Shown: one piece after another, positions 56,516-64,000 of the stretch
Layout: each line of letters starts with the position of its first letter
Position numbering within the stretch: position 1 is the first letter of the stretch
Assembly: GCA_963921195.1 (NCBI GenBank)
Contig: OY992539.1
Span: 216,114,314 to 216,178,313 of the forward strand
Direction: 5' to 3'
DNA from: Pegoplata infirma
Taxonomy: Eukaryota; Arthropoda; Insecta; Diptera; Anthomyiidae
Length of the DNA: 64,000 nucleotides
Program-made: the position numbers and the translations under genes
Notes under the pieces: generated by a model
The model's input: the letters and a program-made list of their open reading frames with translations, nothing else
Databases searched by the model: none
Told to the model about the DNA's origin: nothing

Positions 56516-57056
56516 TATTAAATATTAAACAAATAATTTTATTTTATTTAAACCAAATTGTTTTTAACTTAATAAAATTATAAAAAATTTAAAATTAATA
56601 ATAAATCGTTATATATTAATTATGCTTATAAATGATTGTTTCTTTTTTTCAATGACTATCTAAATAGTTAGCATTTTCTTCTTCTTACTACGGATTATTA
56701 TATTTTTAAATATTTAAAATTAATATTTACAAAAAAGAAAATATTTACATATTTTATATATTTAGTTAATAAAGCTTACTTACACTTTGTGCCTTTTTTC
56801 ATGTCTTTTTTTTAAAAATTAATTTCTGTCTTTAGTTCTTTGTTTTTTGCTTTGGTTATAGTTAAAGTTTTTTTTCTTTTTGTTTTTAAATTTTAATTAT
56901 AAAAAATCTTTGGTTTTTATTTAAAATATTAGTAAACGAGGTTTTGGTAAAGTCAAAATGAATTTATAGAAAATTCTTATTCTATGCTTTTGTATATTAA
57001 TTATAGTAGTCATTTTAATTATTAATCTTAAAAAATAATTTAATTTAAACTTAAAC
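56516..57056. other. AT-rich spacer, likely 3' UTR/downstream region of the glucuronyltransferase
   Basis: Between the end of the minisatellite and the stop codon of the minus-strand gene. TTTATT (complement of AATAAA) occurs several times, for example near 56538, so a polyadenylation site is plausible but not assignable. Confidence 0.4.
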
Positions 57057-60000
57057 TTAGGGTCTTACTAACGATTTGTCTATTAATACTAAATTTGTAT
57101 TACCATATTTGGTCATATTTAATGCTTCAGCAGGATTATTCTTTTTAGTTTGAGTATGCCAAGTTAATATCTGTTGAAAAAAAAGAATGATTTGAGTATT
57201 ATTTCATATTTGAAAGTTTAAATTTGAAACTCACCTCTGTACAATTATTAGCTAATAATTCAATATCTACATGTTCTAAAGGCGCTAAACTCTTTAAAAA
57301 ACCATCCTCTTCATAGCCCGGTTTAAAGGGCATTTTTGCGTTAGGGCGCTCATGTAAAAATTTTACACTGACCGCAAATCCTGCCATATCAACAGGATAT
57401 TTACGGCCACCTATCCAGCCATCATAGAAACCAATTATTTTACCAGCCTTAATAATAGGACTACTAACACCGTATTTGGTAACTAAACCTACTGGCCACA
57501 TTGAAACCTTTTTGGTGTAACGCATCTGTAAAGAGAGAGAGAGAGAGAAAGAAAAAAAATTCATTAGAGAGCACAGAAAAAATTATAGACTACCCAGATA
57601 GAAAAATGCAAGCGGTTCATTACTGTCATGTACAGGGATGTTAAATGGGGTTTTCAATTTTGTACCAATTTTCAAAATAAATTGTACTTTTTGGACCCTC
57701 ACGGTACCATTTTTTTTTTTATAAAAACTTAATTAAAAACACATAAAACTGTTAAATTCGGTTTTGCCTAATATTTTATACCATGGGACGCCAGGGACGT
57801 TTTTGAACAATTTCTTAAAATCTAGTCTGCAGAAAAATGTCTCAGTATTCGATACTTTTTCTAGAAGAATAACTCTCAAAATCCCAGAATTTTCCGGCAG
57901 GTATAATAATCTGTTTGTGAGTGTATGAACACGAAAAATTTACCTGAGGTGTGAACACGAAAAATGCATCGAGATCCAAAATTTCTCTAACGATAAAATG
58001 TCTCAGAATCTGCAATTAGTACTATCTTACTTTTTCTGTATGAAAAAGTTAAGTTTTTATCAATGGGTAGTTGAGTGAAACTTCTGTAAAAAATTCGAAG
58101 ACTTTTTCTTTGATAAAAGTAAGTAAGAACTTCATCAACTGAACAGTTCATACGAATAAGGGCGAATAGACCACTTTTTCGAAAATACATTTTTCTGCAT
58201 AAATGGATGTTTTAATAGAGCTCTACAATCCTCTGCAAAAAACATTTGGCAACATTTTGACTTTTTAGCCTATAAAAAGACTTTTAAAGTGCAATTCATT
58301 TAAGGAAAAAATTGAAGTCCGTTTAGGCATGTTCTCTTTCAAATACCTTACAAAAATTTTGTATATGGGTAGAAGTGAGTTAAATCTTAAAGCTAATGCA
58401 AACAAGTTGAGAAAAATATTAATTTTTTACCGTTTCCTGCGTTTTTATTGTCCCTTGTAAAATTCTACAAATGGTATTTTCGACCTTATTCGCATGAACT
58501 GATCAAGTGTCAAATTCTGAGGCATTTTCTATAAAAACAAGTTTTTAACATCTGAAAATTTTTCTAAAAAAAATTTCCCAATTTAGACTTGAAATTTTAT
58601 TTTGAGCCTTTTTTTAATTAGTGAAAAAAAACTTGGGGTCCTTTAACAATATTTCGATAAAATTGGAAATTAATAAATTGTACCAAATGAGTCGCGGTAG
58701 TACCACGGTACTTTTGAAGGTTGAAATGTACCAAAAAAAGTACAATTGTACCAACTTTAACATCCCTGGTCATGTATCATTTTTGATATCTCTGTGCTGA
58801 CCCGCTAACCAAAATTATAACTCTGACAGCATCGAAAAACTGTAAAAACCAAAAAACTAGTGTTGTACCAGTACTTTTTAAAAAATGTTTAAACATTGTT
58901 TCGGAAATTAGATTACTTTTCAAAAGAAGAAAATTCTTCACTTTTTTTACAAAAAAATTTTTGTGTCTGGCTGGGACTTTTTGTCGGAACTAAAAAAAAA
59001 ATTTAAAAAAAAAATTGTTAAAAGCGTTTTTAAAAAATTTTGTGTCCCGGACTTTAAAAATTCTCAAAAAATTTGCGAAACTTTCAAGTTTTTTAAAAGA
59101 ATTGTTTTCCTAAAATTATTTAAATGATTCTTTTTAACTCCAAAACGCTAAAAAAAAATTGTGTACTGAAATATAAAAAGAATTCGGGGTTTTTTTTTTT
59201 TAATTTGTCAAAAATATTTTGTTTCTAAAATCATTTTTAATAAAATTCTTTACTCCAAAATGCAAATAACAAATCGTGTCTGGGACTTTGAAAGTTTTGA
59301 AAATTTTTTCGGAACTTGGACAATTTTTTTTACCCTCCAACTACAGTATGGGGGTATACCCACTTTGTCATTCCGTGTGTAACGCATCGAAATATCGGTC
59401 AGGCACCCCATAAAGTATATATATTATTGATCAGTGATCGATTCTAAGACATTCTAGCGATGTCCGTCCGTCCGTCTGTCCGTCCGTCTGTCCGTCTGTC
59501 CGTCCGTCTGTCCGTCTGTCCGTCCGTCTGTCCGTCCGTCCGTCTGTCCGTCCGTCTGTCCGTCTGTATTTAACACGATACAGTCTAAAATAAAAGAGAG
59601 CTAGACTCCTACAGTTTGGCACGAATATGTCTTATGGTCCTAGGCAGGCTAAGTTCGGAAATTGGCAAAATCGGACCAGGGGGAAAAAAGTTCCCCCCTG
59701 AAGAACTAAACCAACCTCTGAAAATATAATTTTTTTACATTATTTTTTGTCTTTTTGTTTAACAAATGCAACATTATTATGCTACAAGAAGTTCAAAGTC
59801 CTGCATTTGGACCCTGAGAATTAGAAAATGTCGTTTTTTCGGTCCGCCCCCCTTTTATGGGCGTAGAATAAAAAAAAAATATGATAAACTTGCATTTCTT
59901 CAGTGAAAAAAGCATAAGAATTAATTTTTAAACACATATTCGAAAGGAAATTTACCCCCCCCCCCCAATTACCACCTGCGTTTTTTTTTATTGTTTTGCA

Positions 60001-61658
60001 TGTTGGAGGGTATTAAAGATTCGGCTCAGTTGAATTTAACACTTGTTATATGTGCTATTGTCTCCAGTCACGGGATAAGTATTTTTAAAGCATTTTACTG
60101 TCACGGGAAATGTGATATTGGATCGACACCAAAAAAACTTTCGTACACTTTTTCCAATTGTCCGGGCAAATTTTTATTCTACAATACCTAAAAGTTATGT
60201 GTTTCAAATTAGGAGCCAATCGGATTAAATTAATCCGTGGAGCCCGGCGATCAAAGTTTTGAATTTTGGAAAATTAAACAAAAAAAATATGTATTGATAC
60301 ACATCATATTTATTAATTTTTATGCGCTGAACACGAATTAAAAAAAAAAAAAAAAATATCGGTGTTATGGTTTTCGAGATATCGCTATTTGAAATTTGCA
60401 AAAAATGGCGGTATTTTCCAACGTTCAAGAAATTAAAAAAACTCAAAATTTCTTTCCCTTGACCCTTTCAAAGATCTTGAAACAAACTTTTATTTTAAAT
60501 TAGTTTGAGCCAAATCCGATATTTTTAACCCCAAGCCCTTCGATTAAAGTTTTGGCTTTTAAGAAAATTTTTACCAAAAACTCTAAACTTTGATCGAAGA
60601 ACGCTATTTTTTTTTTTTTGAAGAAGCAACTCTGCCTATTAATTACTAATGTAACCGTGATGCTTCTTTCGGAAAGGGGATAGAAGAGAGATGAAAGATG
60701 TGAAAGATAGAAGGGCTTCAGTATGGCAACAATGTAATTGCGCGTGTTGTTATTTTTAGAACAGTTGTTGCATCGCCATCTGTTATTGATCTGGCGAATT
60801 ATTTTGAAGCTGTGTTTAATAGCCATTATTTTATTATTTTACTTCGTTGACGTTTTTTTAGTGCTATTTATCAACGAAGGAGGGTGCTGTGATAGATATT
60901 AGTTATAAATAGAAACTAATAACTATTTGAAAAAAATGTTGTTCTGCCTGAGCTGAGAATCGAACTCAGGCTTACTGGCTAGTAGTCCAATGCGCTAACC
61001 ACTGAGCCACAGCACCCTCAAATTATAATAAATCAATATTATTTTTCTCGATTTTCCGGCAGCGTGAGTATTTTGTGAAACAAAAATCAATCATGCGCCC
61101 ATCTCTGACTCAAAATGTTTTGAGAATTGGGAGAGTATTAAAAAATGCATCTCTTTTACTTGTTTTAATTGAAATCAATTATTTTATTAATTGTTTCAAT
61201 TCTCTTAAGTTATCAAAAGAAAATTTTTTTTTTTTTTTAGCACTTACCTGTTCAAATATATTAATATCATAAGTGTTATCATCATCAGCAAAATAGAATA
61301 CACCTTCGGTGGCATTTTCTCTCAGCCATTTTAAACCTCGATTACGATTTGATACACCGCGGGGTTTTGCCTTTTTTGTTTTTTTATATTCTTCGGGCAT
61401 GGGAGCTAAATAAAAAAAATAATATTAAATATTAAACTTCTAAATTTAAAAAACAAAAATCCTTAACTCACCCAAAAAATATTCATAAGGCACACCAATC
61501 CTATTCAAAGTTTGTATTACTAATTCTGATGTCTTATTCGCATCTTCTATAACTAACCATAGTAAGTTAATAACATGTTTTAGGGTATAACCCAAACGGG
61601 TCAGTTCGGCCAATTGTTCTGGACGGCGATAAGTGGGTGTGATTATATATAATGGTGG
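57057..61658 (-). CDS. GlcAT-P: Beta-1,3-glucuronyltransferase (GlcAT-P/S type), 5' exons outside window
   Basis: Glycosyltransferase family 43, a Golgi type II membrane enzyme that transfers glucuronic acid from UDP-GlcA to galactose on glycans. Minus-strand exons in order: 61472-61658, 61248-61405, 57235-57525 and 57057-57170, joined in phase to 249 codons plus stop TAA. Seen: start of the catalytic domain [40 protein letters not shown]; the metal-binding acidic motif [39 protein letters not shown] with the expected catalytic Glu; [15 protein letters not shown]. The catalytic domain is complete or nearly so; stem, membrane segment and start lie beyond 64000. The choice of GlcAT-P over its paralogue GlcAT-S is tentative. 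Confidence 0.93.
57633..58768. mobile_element. Non-autonomous hAT-like element, 1,136 bp, TSD GTCATGTA
   Basis: Starts CAGGGATGTTAAATGGGG and ends CCAACTTTAACATCCCTG; exact duplication GTCATGTA at 57625-57632 and 58769-58776. Subterminal TTGTACCAATTT and GTACTTTTT words are mirrored at the right end. No transposase. It lies in the 3.7-kb intron of the glucuronyltransferase gene. Confidence 0.9.
59331..60050 (+). mobile_element. DINE-1/Helentron-like repeat, family A, with long GTCY microsatellite
   Basis: TACCCTCCAACTACAGTATG opens it; TTTGTCATTCCGTGTGTAAC and the conserved CATCGAAATATCGGTCAG follow; a (GTCC/GTCT)n tract of about 108 bp covers 59461-59568; the 3' end is GTTGGAGGGTATTAAAGATTCGG, then AACACTTGTT. 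This is the longest GTCY tract in the window. The Arg-Thr-Asp-Gly repeat read on the minus strand is only its translation. Confidence 0.7.
60110..60600 (+). mobile_element. Dispersed repeat family C fragment
   Basis: CCGGGCAAATTTTTATTCTA, CAATCGGATTAAATTAATCC, GTTTTCGAGATATCGCTATTT and CAACGTTCAAGAAATTAAAAA match blocks at 23550-23830 and 34500-34570. Ends not resolved. Confidence 0.45.
60889..61019 (-). mobile_element. tRNA-like SINE head with inverted ends
   Basis: Minus strand: GGTGCTGTGGCTCAGTGGTTAGCGC (A box TGGCTCAGTGG), then TGAGTTCGATTCTCAG (B box within a T-arm). The sequence GAGGGTGCTGTG recurs inverted at 60889-60900 and 61008-61019, so the segment can fold end to end. Acceptor pairing of a true tRNA is absent and the anticodon loop looks too long, so I call a SINE or tRNA-derived relic. 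Its 3' limit on the minus strand may extend to an A-run near 60608. Confidence 0.55.
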
Positions 61659-62000
61659 CTATAAAAATAAATTTTTATAAAGAAAATTTAGTTTGTTATT
61701 TATTTTAAATACTTATTACAAAATATTAGCTATAAAAATTATTTAAAAAATATTTTACATAAATGGTAATAATTGAATAATTAGTGCTTTGCTATTAAAA
61801 ACATGCAAATTTTAAATACATTTTTTTAAACTGCTAATTATAAACAAATTATTAAAAAAAGAACAACAAGGAAAACATTAAAATGTTTTTAGCATTCATA
61901 AATTGAATTATAAGTTTTTAAAGAAGGTGTAATCAAAAAATTTAAGATCCATATGATTTCCAAAGTTTCAAAAGTTATAAACAAAATTGGTAGGAAGAAG
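61659..62000 (-). other. Glucuronyltransferase intron, unique AT-rich part
   Basis: Nothing beyond A/T-rich sequence is seen upstream (minus-strand sense) of the exon at 61472-61658. Confidence 0.4.
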
Positions 62001-62465
62001 ACTTGAAACTTTTTCTATAGGAAAAAAGTCTCAGAATTCTATAGAAAAAGGTCTCAGAATCTGAATTTTTTTCTATAGGAAAATGGTCTCCGAATCTGAG
62101 AATTTTTCTTTAGGAAAATGGTCTGCAGGGAAAAGGTCTCAGAATCCGAGACTTTTTCTATAGGTAAAAAGACGCATAATCTAAACCTTTTTCTATAGAA
62201 TGATGTTTTAGAATCTAAGTTTTCCTTTAGGAAAAAGGAATAAGAATCTGAGACATTTTCTATAGGAAAATGGTCTCAGAATCTAAGACTTTTTCTATAG
62301 GAAAATGGCCTCAGAATCTGAGAATTTTTCTATATGAAATTGATCTAAGAATTTGAGATTTTTTTCTACAGGAAAATGTTCGTAGAATCTGAGACATTTT
62401 TTTTAGGGCAAAATGGTCTCAGAATCTGAGACTTTTTCTGTAGCAAAATGGTCTCAGAATCTGAC
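62000..62465. repeat. Minisatellite, period about 35 bp, around 12 units
   Basis: Units of TATAGGAAAATGGTCTCAGAATCTGAGACTTTTTC (words AGGAAAATGGTCTC, AGAATCTGAGA, CTTTTTCTATAGG). GTCTCAGAATCTGAGAC is itself palindromic. Copies vary by substitutions and small indels. Intronic. Confidence 0.85.
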
Positions 62466-62478
62466 AAGGAAGGTCTTT

Positions 62479-63016
62479 CACAGGGCACCCACCGAAACTT
62501 GCATATGTGAAAGAGGGGAGTAAAATAAAAGTTATCTGTTTTTTTTAAAGCTGCCCAATCTCACATTTAGCGGGTCAAACGGGATTTTGTTTCGTTTTTT
62601 GAGGATTTTTCCCATTTCTTCAAAAGAAACTATATGAACATTTTAAACAGGTCGAAAGGTTTTTTTAAGGTCTATCCAGTGGTGCATCGGTCGTGTCCAA
62701 ATTTGACTTCGTTAAGTTCGTTATTGTCAAAAATGTATTATCGTTGGGGTAGTTTATATGGAGAAGTGTTACGTACTACCGCCAAAACCATACATAATAA
62801 TCTCTATCAAAATTAAGCAGACACATATTTTTTCGTTTGGCGAAATTCCTGCTAGTTCGGTTTTATACGGATTTTCCCGAAAGCCCTTATTTTTTCATAA
62901 GGTGGTAACCCTTTTTTTAAATTTGAGATTGGGCGGCTAAAAAAAAACAGGTAACTCTTATTTTTTGCCCCTCATTCCCATATTCAAGTTTCAGGACAAT
63001 CGATTGGTGCCCTGTG
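62479..63016. mobile_element. TIR element, 538 bp
   Basis: Left end CACAGGGCACCCACCGAAAC; right end, complemented, CACAGGGCACCAATCGATTG; both continue with GAAACTTG-ATATG, GAGGGG, AAAATAA-AGTTA-CTGTTTTTTTT and GC-GCCCAATCTCA. The inverted ends extend over about 110 bp. Internal text (TATATGAACATT, AAGGTTTTTTTAAGG-CTATCCA-TGGTG-ATCGG) recurs at 63526-63600. No target duplication identified. Confidence 0.78.
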
Positions 63017-63245
63017 ATTTTGCCAATTTTTGCCAGATATTGAGATAAATCGGTCTATTGGCAACAAAAAGAAGCCTATTTCACTCAAATTTATTTTTTG
63101 CGTGTTTGCTACAGTAATTTGAGATCCAACTAAACAAAGATCCAATCGGTTCATGTTTGGACTTGGGATTTATTTTTCGGGAAACACCTGTGTAGGGTAT
63201 TATATGGTCGGTCTTGACCGACTATAATTTTTTTACTTGTTTGTC
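63017..63245 (-). mobile_element. DINE-1/Helentron-like repeat, family B, 5' part, reversed
   Basis: The complement of 63241-63180 reads AACAAGTAAAAAAATTATAG, then GTCGGTCAAGACCGACCATA, as at 748-790. CAAGTCCAAACATGAACCGA and CCAATAGACCGATTTA also match family B at 825-940. Confidence 0.65.
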
Positions 63246-64000
63246 TTTTAAATAATATTTTTCACACTGTGGAGGGTAGTAATACATTCGGCAAGGCCAA
63301 ATTTATCTTTTTTACTTGTTTTTTATATCATCCACTTACAAGGAAGGTATCCATCGCATTGCTTACACTCCGATTGTCCTGCGCTTTTAATCTGTTATAG
63401 AGGAACAAAATCTAAGATTTACCGGTTTTTTTATCGGCTATCGTGAAGGTTAAGGGGAGCAAATAGGAGGTTGAAAAACGCAATTTTTTCGTTTTTTAGA
63501 TTTTTTTTGTATTTCTTTCAAATGGACTATATGAACATTATATATGGATGTAAAGGTTTTTTTAAGGCCTATCCAATGGTGTATCGGACTTGGCAGAATT
63601 ATTCTTTTTTGGGCCCTTTTTTTTTTTTTGATTCAAAAGAAAGCTTAGGTCGTTTCCTTTAAGAGCTATGGGGTCGCTTAGTGGGATGCGAGTGGGATAT
63701 CTATGAAATTTTTTTTTTTAACTTTGGAACACAAAAAACGGTTCTTCAATTTGTAATATTAGGCGTGGGATATATATCTATATCGCTATATAGCTCACCA
63801 GTTTTCAATTTCGATCGGGACACCCTCTAATTTTTATATGTTCGAAAAAGAAAGCACGAGCCCAAAAAATAAGGCCGGTGGGGTGGGGCCATATAAAGAG
63901 GTAAAGACGTAAAGAGGTAAAATCCTTTAAAAAGCCCCAAAACTGCCCTAGAAACGCCCCTGGAGGGGTGCAATAAGAGACCGACCTCTATTAATTTTCT
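63246..64000. other. Repeat fragments at the right edge
   Basis: 63262-63320 resembles a family A 3' end (GTGGAGGGTAGTAATACATTCGGCAAGGCC). 63520-63610 repeats internal text of the TIR element at 62479. The rest shows no recognised gene. This should lie within an intron of the minus-strand glucuronyltransferase gene. Confidence 0.45.

Noticed and set aside
59431..59622. Minus-strand [12 protein letters not shown] repeat frame
   Set aside because: It is the (GTCC/GTCT)n microsatellite of a DINE-like element read in frame.

Overview
The window is AT-rich nuclear DNA from an animal. Genes are split by GT-AG introns, spaced many kilobases apart and buried in transposable-element debris. Protein content (a fly-type IRSp53, a DIE2/ALG10 glucosyltransferase, a MINDY-family protein and a GlcAT-P/S-type glucuronyltransferase), the tRNA-headed SINE and the many GTCY-microsatellite (DINE-1/Helentron-like) repeats point to a higher fly. 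A large, repeat-rich calyptrate genome such as a blow fly is my inference, not something a search has shown.

Layout. 1-10,450: no recognisable exon; DINE-like elements, a 289-bp tandem duplication, a field of the word GTATAACAGTTT, and one SINE with perfect 14-bp target duplications. 10,451-27,554 (+): IRSp53/BAIAP2 homologue (I-BAR, then SH3), with three phase-compatible alternative last exons, one encoding a WH2-like motif. The intron before the last two of these holds hairpin MITEs and a three-level transposon nest. 28,180-36,627 (+): ALG10 in five exons; its 6.9-kb intron 2 holds two dead copies of the gene's own 5' end and exon 1, embedded in duplicated transposon sequence. 37,179-40,103: a TIR-bounded 2.9-kb unit carrying an antisense, spliced DUF4806-type gene. 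40,140-43,500: tandem repeats and a roughly 790-bp giant inverted repeat. 43,973-48,017 (+): a seven-exon MINDY-4-like gene that has lost the catalytic Cys. 50,250-56,515: a 17-bp minisatellite of about 4.2 kb, split by a multi-level transposon nest. 57,057-61,658 (-): the last four coding exons of a beta-1,3-glucuronyltransferase whose 5' exons lie beyond the right edge.

The genes are ordinary eukaryotic neighbours, not an operon. ALG10 (ER N-glycan precursor) and the glucuronyltransferase (Golgi) both act in glycosylation, but nothing here links their regulation. The most informative content is genome-structural: six hAT-like elements each with an exact 8-bp target duplication, an empty-site/filled-site pair that proves an 806-bp TA-targeting insertion, partial gene duplication inside ALG10, and the alternative C-termini of IRSp53.
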